Part shown: positions 1 through 8,772 of the stretch, piece by piece | Position numbering within the stretch: the stretch's first letter is position 1 | Layout: each line of letters opens with the position of its first letter | NCBI RefSeq assembly: GCF_025291715.1 | Contig: NZ_JAMBIZ010000005.1 | Location: 124,001 to 188,000 of the forward strand | Reading direction: 5' to 3' | From: Metasolibacillus sp. | GTDB taxonomy: Bacteria; Bacillota; Bacilli; Bacillales_A; Planococcaceae | Length of the DNA stretch: 64,000 nucleotides | Notes under the pieces: generated by a model | Seen by the model: only the letters and a program-made list of their open reading frames with translations | Told to the model about the DNA's origin: nothing | Database searches by the model: none | Program-made: the position numbers and the translations under genes

Positions 1-75
1 TTTTAATTATATCGAAATTATTAGTCTAAGTAGAATTTCTCAGAACTTCAAAACACCAAAGAAAGGAAGTTGCTA

Positions 76-486
76 ATGAATACACCATTTTTTATTGTGG
101 TTAATCCTATACTGGCAATGATTATTAGTATACTTTTTTATTTTATAATTGGAAACCTATATGATTTACCCATTCAAGAAGCAGTAGTGATACCTACTGG
201 AGTCATATTATTTTTAATTTTAGTTATTCCTTGTTATTTATTAACAATTACATTTTGGCACTTCAAGAAAAAAAAGCTAGCTATTTGCTTTTTTATCATC
301 AATATTTTGATGGGTTTTGGTATGACCTATTACTTAATTAGTATACATTTTTTAAGAGTACATTTTCCAATTGAAATAGTAAAACATCTAGTGGTGAGCT
401 TTGTACTTGTTGGTTTAATTAGTTTGTATTGTGTACTAGGACTACACTATAAACTAATAGGCCGATCAAAAAGAGTAATTTCATAG
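76..486 (+). CDS. Small multi-pass membrane protein, unknown function
   Basis: About 136 residues, very hydrophobic, with roughly four membrane segments: an N-terminal one after MNTPFF, then near residues 45-65, 75-95 and 105-125. They are separated by short Lys/Arg-rich loops such as HFKKKK. I chose the ATG at 76 because GAAAGGA lies about 8 bases upstream; a TTG two codons earlier is possible. The gene stands alone, ends just before a hairpin terminator, and is notably AT-rich. I do not recognise a family. The topology suggests an integral membrane protein, and nothing in the sequence indicates a substrate. Confidence 0.6.
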   Translation: MNTPFFIVVNPILAMIISILFYFIIGNLYDLPIQEAVVIPTGVILFLILVIPCYLLTITFWHFKKKKLAICFFIINILMGFGMTYYLISIHFLRVHFPIEIVKHLVVSFVLVGLISLYCVLGLHYKLIGRSKRVIS

Positions 487-500
487 ACTTGTTTTTATTA

Positions 501-545
501 ACCTTTTCAATCCATATGAAAATGAATTGAAAGGGTTTTTATAAT
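501..545 (+). terminator. Terminator after the small membrane protein gene
   Basis: A stem of ACCTTTTCAAT pairing with ATTGAAAGGGT is followed by a T-rich tail, about 15 bases past the stop codon. Confidence 0.6.
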
Positions 546-607
546 TTTATCTAAACATATTATAATTAAATATTTATCAATTATGCCTCAGCATAAATAT
601 TTTTGAG

Positions 608-646
608 AAAAAAAGTCTGCAAAACTTGGATGCAGACTTTTTTTAT
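608..646 (+). terminator. Strong hairpin with T-tract, possibly bidirectional
   Basis: AAAAAGTCTGCA pairs with TGCAGACTTTTT around a 9-base loop. It has A-tracts and T-tracts on both sides, so it could terminate transcription in either direction. Confidence 0.65.
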
Positions 647-878
647 TAAATCTAAAAAATGCTATCATCATACCAGTATTTACTAATAAAATTGTAAAAA
701 ATGTAATTATATTGTATTATATATTTTGAAATAAAACCTATCTAAAAACTAGACTTTTTTTCAGCCAAAGGACTGAAATTTTGCAGAATTACATATTTAC
801 AATAGTACAGACACCATCTTCGTGTTAAACTAATGTAGGAAATTCATATATAAAAACGGAATTTAAGGAGATGTTTAT

Positions 879-2612
879 ATGTTACATCAGCTTTCATGGA
901 AAGTCGGTGGGCAACAAGGGGAAGGTATTGAAAGTACAGGCGAAATTTTCGCAACTGCGATGAACCGTTTAGGCTATCACTTATACGGTTACCGTCATTT
1001 CTCTTCTCGTATCAAAGGTGGCCATACGAATAATAAAATTACAGTACGTCCGACAGAGGTTCGTTCGATTGCGGACGATTTAGATATTTTAGTGGCATTT
1101 GACCAAGAGACAATTGATGTTAATTATAAAGAATTAACAGCAACAAGCATTATTTTGGCAGATGCTCGCTTTGAGCCAGTAGCACCTGAGGACTGTGTAG
1201 CACCATTATTTGCAGTGCCTTTTACTGAAATTGCATCAGAATTAGGTACATCATTAATGAAAAACATGGTGGCAATCGGTGCAACAACTGCCTTGTTAAA
1301 TTTAGATGAAACGGTATTCCAAAGCGTTGTAGAAGAAATTTTCGGACGCAAAGGTGAGGAAGTTGTTGCGAAAAACATTGAGGCGATTCAAAAAGGGCGT
1401 GAAGCCATCGCTGAACAAATTGGTGACCGTGTTGGGGAATGGGCGCTAGCACCAGCTGATGGGCAGCGTCGTCTATTTATGATTGGCAACGATGCGATTG
1501 CACTTGGCGCAATGGCAGCTGGCTCTCGCTTTATGGCAGCATATCCAATTACACCAGCATCTGAAATTATGGAATATATGATTAAAAAACTACCATTAGT
1601 TGGTGGTGCAGTCATTCAAACTGAGGATGAAATTGCGGCAGCAACGATGGCAATTGGCGCAAACTATGGCGGTGTACGCTCATTTACAGCATCTGCAGGT
1701 CCAGGACTTTCTTTAATGGTTGAGGCAATTGGCTTATCTGGTATGACAGAGCAGCCGCTTGTTATTATTGATACGCAGCGTGGTGGCCCATCAACAGGCT
1801 TACCAACAAAGCAAGAGCAATCAGATTTAATGGCGATGCTATACGGCACGCACGGTGAAATTCCGAAAGTGGTCATTGCCCCTTCTACAATGGAAGAAGC
1901 ATTTTTTGATACAATTCAAGCATTCAATATCGCGGAGCAATTACAATTACCTGTTATTATCATGACAGATTTACAGCTATCGTTAGGGAAGCAAACTGTT
2001 GCTCCATTTGACTATAGCAAAATTGAAATTAAACGTGGTAAAATCGTCGAGGCAGTAGAGGACGAGGAAACAAAAGATTACTTCAAGCGCTATGAAAATA
2101 CAGAGGACGGCGTGTCGCCACGTATTTTACCAGGGACAAAGGGCGGTATTCACCACGTAACAGGTGTAGAGCATGATGAAACAGGAAAGCCATCTGAAGC
2201 GACAGGCAACCGTCGCACACAAATGGATAAACGTATGCGTAAGCTAAACTATTTGCAGTTTGATACACCAATTTATGCTAATGCACCACATGAGGAAGCA
2301 GATATTTTACTTGTTGGCTTTAACTCAACGCGTGGTGCAATTGAGGAAGTACAGGAAACATTAAACGCAGAAGGCATTAAAACAAACCATGCACATGTTC
2401 GCTTACTATTCCCATTCCCAGCAGAAGAAATGGCACAGCTAGCAGACAAGGCGAAGAAAATTATCGTTGTTGAAAATAATGCAACAGGCCAATTAGCAAA
2501 TATTTTAAAAATGAATATTGGTGCACATGCCAAAACATCAACAATTTTAAAATATGATGGTACACCATTTTTACCACGTGAGCTAACAAACTTAGTGAAG
2601 GAGAAGATTTAA
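879..2612 (+). CDS. korA: 2-oxoacid:ferredoxin oxidoreductase subunit alpha (KorA-like)
   Basis: Alpha subunit (577 residues) of a thiamine-dependent 2-oxoacid:acceptor oxidoreductase, which converts 2-oxoglutarate or a related oxoacid plus CoA to the acyl-CoA and reduced ferredoxin. The fused gamma domain occupies residues 1 to about 185, with the N-terminal KVGGQQGEGIESTG motif. The pyrimidine-binding domain follows from about residue 200, with AYPITPASEIMEYM, ASAGPGLSLM and a C-terminal transketolase-like domain from about 470. The ATG is set by AAGGAG eight bases upstream. korB follows after two bases, so the two are co-transcribed and form a heterodimer. The exact oxoacid cannot be read from sequence; 2-oxoglutarate is the usual assignment for this arrangement in Bacillales. 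Confidence 0.93.
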   Translation: MLHQLSWKVGGQQGEGIESTGEIFATAMNRLGYHLYGYRHFSSRIKGGHTNNKITVRPTEVRSIADDLDILVAFDQETIDVNYKELTATSIILADARFEPVAPEDCVAPLFAVPFTEIASELGTSLMKNMVAIGATTALLNLDETVFQSVVEEIFGRKGEEVVAKNIEAIQKGREAIAEQIGDRVGEWALAPADGQRRLFMIGNDAIALGAMAAGSRFMAAYPITPASEIMEYMIKKLPLVGGAVIQTEDEIAAATMAIGANYGGVRSFTASAGPGLSLMVEAIGLSGMTEQPLVIIDTQRGGPSTGLPTKQEQSDLMAMLYGTHGEIPKVVIAPSTMEEAFFDTIQAFNIAEQLQLPVIIMTDLQLSLGKQTVAPFDYSKIEIKRGKIVEAVEDEETKDYFKRYENTEDGVSPRILPGTKGGIHHVTGVEHDETGKPSEATGNRRTQMDKRMRKLNYLQFDTPIYANAPHEEADILLVGFNSTRGAIEEVQETLNAEGIKTNHAHVRLLFPFPAEEMAQLADKAKKIIVVENNATGQLANILKMNIGAHAKTSTILKYDGTPFLPRELTNLVKEKI

Positions 2613-2614
2613 TC

Positions 2615-3481
2615 ATGGCAACATTTAAAGATTTCCGCAATGCAGTGAAGCCAAACTGGTGTCCAGGCTGTGGTGACTTCTCGGTACAAGCGGCGATTCA
2701 ACGCGCTGCGGCAAACGTAGGTTATGAGCCACATGAATTAGCAGTTATTTCAGGTATCGGCTGTTCTGGGCGTATTTCAGGCTATATTAATTCATATGGC
2801 TTCCATGGTATTCATGGTCGTGCGTTACCAATTGCACAAGGCTTGAAAATGGCTAATAAAGATTTAAAGGTCATCGCATCAGGCGGTGACGGTGATGGTT
2901 TTGCGATTGGAATGGGCCATACAATCCATGCAATTCGCCGTAATATCGATATTACGTATATCGTCATGGATAACCAAATTTATGGCTTAACAAAAGGGCA
3001 AACATCGCCGCGTTCAGCAGCAGGCTTTATTACAAAATCAACACCAGGTGGAGCAATTGAGCCATCTTTGAAACCACTAGAAGTAGCGTTAACAAGTGGT
3101 GCAACATTCGTTGCACAAGGCTTCTCAACGGATATTAAAGAGCTGACAGCATTAATCGAAGCAGGCTTAAACCATAAAGGCTTTTCATTTATTAACGTCT
3201 TCTCACCATGTGTAACGTATAATAAAGTGAACACATATGATTGGTTTAAAGAAAATTTAACCAAGTTATCTGAAATCGAGGGCTATGACCATACAGACCG
3301 TTCATTAGCGATGCAAACAGTAATGGAAAAAGAAGGACTTGTAACAGGTGTTATTTACCATGATCAAGAAACAACTTCTTACCAAGAAAAAATTACAGGC
3401 TATTCAGAGCTACCATTAACGGATATTGATATTAGCTTATCAGAGGATCAGTTTGATCAACTGTTAAAAGAATTTATGTAA
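2615..3481 (+). CDS. korB: 2-oxoacid:ferredoxin oxidoreductase subunit beta (KorB-like)
   Basis: Thiamine-diphosphate-binding beta subunit (288 residues) that partners KorA. WCPGCGD gives Cys16 and Cys19, GIGCSGR gives Cys50, and a fourth Cys lies in SPCVTYN near residue 198. This is the usual 4Fe-4S ligand pattern of the family. The ThDP/Mg site is GDGDGFAIG at 91-99 with Asn120 in MDNQIYGLTKGQ. The gene starts two bases after korA, with its ribosome binding site (GGAG) inside the end of korA, and it is followed by a hairpin terminator. Length and domain content are typical. Confidence 0.93.
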   Translation: MATFKDFRNAVKPNWCPGCGDFSVQAAIQRAAANVGYEPHELAVISGIGCSGRISGYINSYGFHGIHGRALPIAQGLKMANKDLKVIASGGDGDGFAIGMGHTIHAIRRNIDITYIVMDNQIYGLTKGQTSPRSAAGFITKSTPGGAIEPSLKPLEVALTSGATFVAQGFSTDIKELTALIEAGLNHKGFSFINVFSPCVTYNKVNTYDWFKENLTKLSEIEGYDHTDRSLAMQTVMEKEGLVTGVIYHDQETTSYQEKITGYSELPLTDIDISLSEDQFDQLLKEFM

Positions 3482-3483
3482 AA

Positions 3484-3526
3484 CAAAAACCTGTGGGAAT
3501 TTAATTTTCCTACAGGTTTTTGTTTT
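3484..3526 (+). terminator. Terminator of korAB
   Basis: AAAAACCTGTGGGA pairs with TTCCTACAGGTTTTT and is followed by TGTTTT. Confidence 0.75.
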
Positions 3527-3627
3527 AAGAGACAATAGTACTATAACAAAACTTTAACATTCCCTTTACATCATATTTATACAGTTCATATATGCTTGTT
3601 CCATATAGTAAAAAAGGAGCATATATA

Positions 3628-5148
3628 ATGAAATATGTTAAAGTAAAGGACAAGCTCATGTTATTAATGCTTGTTTGTGTTATTTCCAATATCGTCATTT
3701 CTATTTTTTGTATGGACTATTTAAGAAAAATGGAATGGCATGCACAGCAAATATATGAGCAAAAATTACAAAGCATGTACGTGTTAAAATCAGCAGAAGC
3801 GCTAACGCTAGCAGGAAAAACAGAGGAAGCGCAAGGATTAATAAATGAAGCACCTTATTTAGCATTCGATTCGAAAATGGATTTTTATTTGAAGCAGCTA
3901 AAGACAGAAATAAATGAAGCCAACATACGAGAGGTAGTTGATTATGTACTTACTCGCACAGAGCAACAAATTATAAATTATGAAAAGGATATACATAGAG
4001 GCTATTTCATCATTATATTTATTTCGTTGATGATGGTGGTGCTTGTAGTCATTTTAAGTTTTACTGCCTCAAGCTCTGTGCGTAAGCCAACTAAGCAATT
4101 GAAAAGCTTATTAAAGCGTGCCGAGCAAGGTGATTTTACACAAAAAGCAATTTATACATCGCGAGATGAGCTTGGGGAGCTGCTGCTTTGCTACAATCAC
4201 ATGGTAGAGGAAGTAAAAGGCTTATTAGAAGTTGTGAATCGTAGTGCAAGCGTTGTAGGGGAAGCCAATGGAAACATTCGCACGAGCTCTGAAACGATGA
4301 CTCTCTCTGCACAGCAAACATCTAAAAATACGGATGAAATTGCTCAAAGTATTATGGAATCGACAGCCCATTTAACATCGAATACAGCGATGATTCAAGA
4401 GGTCGCAAGCAATATTACAGTTGTGACAAATCGCGTGCAAATGATGAAGGAAAATATTGCTGAAACAGTGCAGCAAGCTAAAGATGGCGAGCAAGAAATT
4501 GCATCGAATATGTCACAAATGCACCTAATTGAGCAAGCAATGCTAGAGGCAGATGCGAAAATGCGTAAACTAGAGCTACAATCACAGGAGATTTCAAAGG
4601 CTGTTGATATTATTCAGGAAATTGCCAATAATACGAGTCTGCTTGCGCTGAATGCAGCGATTGAGGCAGCGCACGCTGGAGAAGAGGGCAAAGGCTTTGC
4701 TGTTGTAGCAAATGAAGTGAAAAAGCTAGCACAACAATCATTAGATTCGACGAAAACAATTACGACAATCGTGAAAACGATACAGCAAGATACAAAAACG
4801 GCTGTTAATATGATGGAAGTCGCAAGCGAGGCAGTTCATTCTGGCATTGAAGTAACGACGAACACTGCGACGCATTTCCGAGCGATTGCTACTCGCATTG
4901 AACATATTGAACCGCATATTGCGGACATATCAAGTACAGTCGAAAAAATGTCGCAATATGCACAAAATGTGGCGGATCAATCAAGGAAGTTAAGCGAGCT
5001 ATCAGAGGAGAATGGTAGCCAAGTTGAACAAATTGTGCAACAAACAGCAAAGCAACTTGATATTACGACAAATATGCACGAGCAAATTCAGTACATTTCA
5101 AAAAATACGCGTGCTTTAACACATGCACTCAAGAAATTCGTTGTATAA
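3628..5148 (+). CDS. Methyl-accepting chemotaxis protein
   Basis: Transmembrane chemoreceptor of 506 residues from the chosen ATG, which has AAAAAGGAGC nine bases upstream; an earlier in-frame TTG at 3592 lacks such a site. Membrane segments lie near residues 10-28 and 130-155, bracketing a short extracytoplasmic sensor of about 100 residues. A HAMP domain follows, then a long helical signalling domain. The conserved hairpin tip that docks CheA/CheW is visible as [19 protein letters not shown], followed by [18 protein letters not shown]. The small sensor domain is not one I recognise, so the ligand is unknown. The receptor is an orphan: no other chemotaxis gene is nearby. Confidence 0.9.
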   Translation: MKYVKVKDKLMLLMLVCVISNIVISIFCMDYLRKMEWHAQQIYEQKLQSMYVLKSAEALTLAGKTEEAQGLINEAPYLAFDSKMDFYLKQLKTEINEANIREVVDYVLTRTEQQIINYEKDIHRGYFIIIFISLMMVVLVVILSFTASSSVRKPTKQLKSLLKRAEQGDFTQKAIYTSRDELGELLLCYNHMVEEVKGLLEVVNRSASVVGEANGNIRTSSETMTLSAQQTSKNTDEIAQSIMESTAHLTSNTAMIQEVASNITVVTNRVQMMKENIAETVQQAKDGEQEIASNMSQMHLIEQAMLEADAKMRKLELQSQEISKAVDIIQEIANNTSLLALNAAIEAAHAGEEGKGFAVVANEVKKLAQQSLDSTKTITTIVKTIQQDTKTAVNMMEVASEAVHSGIEVTTNTATHFRAIATRIEHIEPHIADISSTVEKMSQYAQNVADQSRKLSELSEENGSQVEQIVQQTAKQLDITTNMHEQIQYISKNTRALTHALKKFVV

Positions 5149-5184
5149 TTACTAGAGAGAGCAATGAATTGAGGTGCAATTTAA

Positions 5185-5547
5185 TTGACGAACATCATAG
5201 ATTTTATTGCAAGGCATGAGCAAAAGGAATTAACGAAATTACAGCGCACAGTGGAATGCAGTTATGATCAGGTAGACGAGTTGAAGCGATTCGTCGAGGC
5301 ACAGCAGCTACAAATTAAGGACCATACACTATTTTTAGCTTTTTTACTTTATTTACAAGAGCATCATATTGATGCATTAACGATTTTTAAAGATGTTTTC
5401 TCGATACCGCGATATAAATTTGAACATCTATACAATATGAAATGGTGGTCTGTCGTGCAGCTAGGCTTTACTTTTTTAGCTATTTTAAAAGACAATGAAC
5501 CAGCGGAATATGAGCGGTTTTTTAATAAAATGAAAAGCCTGAACTAA
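5185..5547 (+). CDS. Conserved hypothetical protein, 120 aa
   Basis: A soluble, helix-rich protein with no signal peptide or membrane segment. It starts at TTG, supported by GAGGTG about 9 bases upstream. Visible features are a charged N-terminal helix (EQKELTKLQRTVE) and a hydrophobic, aromatic C-terminal half (FKHLYNMKWWS-like, FTFLAILKDNEPAEYERFF). I do not recognise a family. It lies 36 bases after the chemoreceptor gene and could be co-transcribed with it. Its end abuts the decayed Rpn remnant. Confidence 0.55.
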   Translation: MTNIIDFIARHEQKELTKLQRTVECSYDQVDELKRFVEAQQLQIKDHTLFLAFLLYLQEHHIDALTIFKDVFSIPRYKFEHLYNMKWWSVVQLGFTFLAILKDNEPAEYERFFNKMKSLN

Positions 5548-5996
5548 TTTTTAGTATCTTCCTTCAAGCATGGCGTAAGGAGCAATTAAATTCATTAGAT
5601 GATATTTTAGCTCGCTGGCTACTCTTATTAGGAATGGTCGATGCACGTAAACAGAAAGTATATGATGATATTTATAATGAATTGGAGGTATTAGCTTTGA
5701 AAGATGAACGTTTACAACAAGCCTTTGATACATGGCAAGAGCTTAGTCAAAACCCAGATACAATCATCGCCTACCACTCTCGTTTAAAAACAATCATTGA
5801 TGCGGAAGCCAAACTAGATTATGCGCGACATCAAGGAATTGAGGAAGGAATCCAAAAAGGAATACAGGAAGGCTTAGTCCAACAAAATAAGCAAATTGCG
5901 CAAAAAATGATAGCAAAAGGAAAAAGCGATGAAGAAATTCAAGATCTAACGGAGCTACCTTTAGAGGAAATTCAGCGTCTACGATTAGGAAATTAG
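5529..5996 (+). pseudogene. C-terminal remnant of an Rpn-family (PD-(D/E)XK) nuclease/transposase gene
   Basis: The open frame runs from 5529, right after an in-frame stop, and overlaps the end of the preceding gene. The first ATG is 5634. The translated text FLQAWRKEQLNSLDDILARW, then WLLLLGMVDARK and a tail with EGIQKGIQEGLVQQNKQIAQ, matches the C-terminal half of Rpn recombination-promoting nucleases, including the charged coiled tail and the final LTELPLEEIQRLR segment. The N-terminal nuclease half, about 130 residues, is absent. I infer a degraded remnant, although a short protein from 5634 might still be made. Confidence 0.65.
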
Positions 5997-6150
5997 CGTC
6001 GTTTTTACTGTTTTCAAGATAGATAATCATTCACCTTTGTTCTTACTTTATTTTAATAAAATGCACACAATTTCATCAATTTAACTAAAAAATTCACACA
6101 AACTCCTCAACAATTCAAGCGTGAATAGTGTTCTTTCTTAGGAAATTCGT

Positions 6151-6156
6151 TATAAT
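6151..6156 (+). promoter_or_regulatory. Possible -10 box for miaB
   Basis: A perfect TATAAT sits 46 bases before the miaB start. The region 17 bases upstream has only a poor -35 match, so this is a weak call. Confidence 0.35.
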
Positions 6157-6201
6157 AGTTTAATGGATATTCGTATGCACGAAATCAATTGAAAGGAGTT
6201 T

Positions 6202-7749
6202 ATGAGCTCAATGAATGAGGAACAACGTTTAGCAAGCAAGCAAGTGAATCAGCCAAAGCCTGCTGCTGAAAAGGATTACAGTAAATATTTTGAAAAAGTA
6301 TTCACAGCTCCTTCTTTAAAAGACGCAAAAAAGCGCGGGAAAGAGGAGATTAAATATCATAAGGATTTCACGATTGACGAGCAGTTTTTAAATATGGGGA
6401 ACGGGCGTAATTTTTACATCCGCACATACGGCTGTCAAATGAACGAGCATGACACTGAAGTAATGGCAGGTATTTTCATGCAGCTTGGCTATGAGCCAAC
6501 AGAGGAAATCGAGCAGGCGGATGTCGTGCTGCTTAATACTTGTGCGATTCGTGAAAATGCGGAAAATAAAGTGTTTGGTGAGCTTGGCTTCCTTATGAAA
6601 TATAAGCGCAAAAATCCAGAAATGTTAATTGGCGTCTGTGGTTGTATGTCGCAGGAAGAGTCGGTTGTCAATAAAATTTTAAAAACGTACCAGCATGTAG
6701 ATATGGTATTTGGTACGCACAATATCCACCGTTTACCACATATTTTAAAAGAAGCCTATATGTCGAAGGAAATGGTCATTGAAGTGTGGTCAAAGGAAGG
6801 CGATGTTATTGAAAATCTTCCGAAGCAACGACTTGGTTCGATTAAAGCATGGGTAAACATTATGTATGGCTGTGATAAATTCTGTACGTATTGTATCGTG
6901 CCATATACGCGCGGTAAGGAGCGTTCACGTCGACCAGAGGAAATTATCGCAGAAGTGCGTGAGCTAGCAGCACAAGGCTATCAGGAAATTATGCTGTTAG
7001 GGCAAAATGTTAATGCGTACGGCAAGGATTTTGATGATATTACCTATCGTTTAGGTGATTTAATGGACGAGCTGCGCAAAATCGATATTCCACGTATTCG
7101 CTTTACAACGAGCCATCCGCGGGATTTCGATGATCATTTAATCGAGATTTTAGCGAAAGGCGGCAACTTAGTCGAGCATATTCATTTACCTGTACAGTCA
7201 GGCTCAAATGAGATTTTGAAAATTATGGCACGTAAATATACGAGAGAGCATTTCCTTGATTTAGTGCGCAAAATAAAAGAAGCAATGCCCGATATTGCAT
7301 TATCAACAGATATTATCGTTGGCTATCCAAACGAAACAGAGGAGCAGTTCCAAGAAACTTTGGATTTATATCGTGAAGTAGGCTTCGAAATGGCTTACAC
7401 ATACATTTATTCACCACGTGAAGGCACACCTGCTGCGAAAATGGTCGATAATGTACCGATGGAAGTGAAAAAGGAGCGTCTGCAACGCTTAAATGCAGTT
7501 GTAGAGGAGCTATCGAAGGCAGCGTTACAAAAGCTTGAAGGTGAAATGGTAGAAGTGCTTGTAGAAGGTAGTAGTAAAAAGCGTGATGATGTGTTAGCTG
7601 GCTATACACGCAAAAATAAATTAGTAAACTTTGAAGGTCCAATGGAGTTAGTTGGACAGCGAGTAAATGTAAAAATTTTAGAGGCGAAAAATTACTCGTT
7701 ACGCGGTGAGTTTGTGGAGATTGTAAAACGACATGAGGTGCATAGTTAA
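6202..7749 (+). CDS. miaB: tRNA-2-methylthio-N6-dimethylallyladenosine synthase MiaB
   Basis: Radical-SAM methylthiotransferase that adds the 2-methylthio group to i6A37 of tRNAs reading UNN codons, acting after MiaA (encoded at 18.6 kb). The UPF0004 domain has the three auxiliary-cluster cysteines Cys78 (YGCQMN), Cys114 (NTCAIRE) and Cys148 (VCGCMS). The radical-SAM CxxxCxxC is Cys224/228/231 in [19 protein letters not shown]-terminal TRAM domain covers about residues 440-510. The N-terminal extension of about 65 residues is usual for Bacillales MiaB. ATG follows GAAAGGAG at good spacing, and the stop overlaps the ricA start. Confidence 0.95.
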   Translation: MSSMNEEQRLASKQVNQPKPAAEKDYSKYFEKVFTAPSLKDAKKRGKEEIKYHKDFTIDEQFLNMGNGRNFYIRTYGCQMNEHDTEVMAGIFMQLGYEPTEEIEQADVVLLNTCAIRENAENKVFGELGFLMKYKRKNPEMLIGVCGCMSQEESVVNKILKTYQHVDMVFGTHNIHRLPHILKEAYMSKEMVIEVWSKEGDVIENLPKQRLGSIKAWVNIMYGCDKFCTYCIVPYTRGKERSRRPEEIIAEVRELAAQGYQEIMLLGQNVNAYGKDFDDITYRLGDLMDELRKIDIPRIRFTTSHPRDFDDHLIEILAKGGNLVEHIHLPVQSGSNEILKIMARKYTREHFLDLVRKIKEAMPDIALSTDIIVGYPNETEEQFQETLDLYREVGFEMAYTYIYSPREGTPAAKMVDNVPMEVKKERLQRLNAVVEELSKAALQKLEGEMVEVLVEGSSKKRDDVLAGYTRKNKLVNFEGPMELVGQRVNVKILEAKNYSLRGEFVEIVKRHEVHS

Positions 7750-8183
7750 TGACAACATATTATACAAAAGATGAAATCGTTGCAAAGGCAAAAGAAATTG
7801 CGCATATGATTGCAAATACAGAGGAAGTAGAGTTTTTCAAAAAAGCAGAAGCACAAATTAATGAAAACCAATTTGTGCGTGAAAAAATTGCTTCGCTAAA
7901 AACGTTGCAAAAGCAAGCAGTAAACTTCCAACATTTAGGGAAAGAAAAAGCATTAAACATGATTGAAGGTAAAATTGATGGCATCGAACAGGAAATTGAT
8001 GAAATTCCTGTTGTCCAACAATTTAAACAATCACAAATGGATGTAAATGATTTATTGCAATTAGTATCAAATGCAATTGCAAATGAGGTAACAAATGAAA
8101 TTATTGAATCAACTGGCGGCGACTTATTGCGCGGTGAAACAGGTTCAAAAGTAGAAAACAGCACACCTGGTAGCTGTTCATAA
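7749..8183 (+). CDS. ricA: RicA/YmcA family protein
   Basis: A 144-residue helical protein of the YmcA/YlbF family. In B. subtilis, RicA forms a complex with RicF and RicT that carries iron-sulfur clusters, supports RNase Y-dependent mRNA processing, and affects competence, biofilm formation and sporulation. Family signs are the N-terminal TKDEIVAKAKEIAHMIANTEEVEFFKKAE, the central amphipathic helices and a Cys close to the C terminus (PGSCS). It overlaps the miaB stop by one base and ends at a strong terminator. The miaB-ricA pairing matches B. subtilis tmiB-ricA. RicT and RicF are not in this window. Confidence 0.9.
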   Translation: MTTYYTKDEIVAKAKEIAHMIANTEEVEFFKKAEAQINENQFVREKIASLKTLQKQAVNFQHLGKEKALNMIEGKIDGIEQEIDEIPVVQQFKQSQMDVNDLLQLVSNAIANEVTNEIIESTGGDLLRGETGSKVENSTPGSCS

Positions 8184-8189
8184 AGACTA

Positions 8190-8238
8190 AAGAAGTACGG
8201 AAAAGCACACGGTTTTATTGCTTTTCCGTACTTCTTTC
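8190..8238 (+). terminator. Terminator of miaB-ricA
   Basis: AAGAAGTACGGAAAAGCA pairs almost perfectly with TGCTTTTCCGTACTTCTT, followed by T-rich sequence. One of the strongest hairpins in the window. Confidence 0.8.
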
Positions 8239-8487
8239 TTTATTATGATTCAGCAGCTCTTTTACGTACTGAAAGCGAAGCGCACTCGATAAAATAAAGA
8301 ATAATTAACTACCTGAAAATACATAAATCTATTCAAAATAATTTGTCGAATAGTATGGAAAATGGTATAAATAAGTAAAATGAACTAATGGAATATATAG
8401 CATTCTTATACATTTGATTGATAGAGTATTGACTTAATAAAAATAGCAGGCGTGTTTTGCAAGAGAAAATGCATTCTTCTATAGCCT

Positions 8488-8545
8488 TTACTTGTTCATT
8501 GGAGCCTGTGGAAAGCGCCTCTCGCAACGGAAATGAACAAATTTT
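8488..8545. repeat. Small inverted-repeat-bounded intergenic element
   Basis: Inverted arms TTGTTCAT and ATGAACAA enclose a GC-rich core containing GTGGAAAGCG. The core resembles intergenic repeats I associate with Bacillales, but there is no second full copy in this window. Confidence 0.35.
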
Positions 8546-8772
8546 TTAGTAGTCTCTGTAAAATAAAGGCTAATTAACACGGCTGTAAAAATATATTGAA
8601 ATGGAATCGGCTAAATGATATGAGTGAGCCAATGTATAACCATAATATTGTTGATAGGGGACAATTGTATTTTAGCTTGTGTTAAGTAGCAAAACAATTT
8701 GAATCAGTATTAGTTATTTTAGATGCACAAAATCAACACAGTATTATATATGCAAATAATATTTTCACACGC

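Larger units (their letters stand above)
487..878. other. AT-rich intergenic region before korA
   Basis: This 392-base gap holds the terminator at 501-545 and a second strong hairpin at 608-646. In between, near 578-595, a short stretch reads on the minus strand as TGCTGAGGCATAATTG. That resembles the TGCTGAGGCGTAATTG of the structured repeat near 38,385, so it may be a relic copy. No open frame is supported. The korA promoter is presumably in 780-870, but I see no convincing -35/-10 pair. Confidence 0.5.
8184..8619. other. Intergenic region between ricA and the EAL-domain gene
   Basis: The stretch holds the ricA terminator and then AT-rich sequence. Near 8488-8545 is a GC-richer piece (GGAGCCTGTGGAAAGCGCC, then CTCGCAACGG) bounded by TTGTTCAT and ATGAACAA inverted arms. 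It looks like a small dispersed intergenic repeat. I see no gene. Confidence 0.45.
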
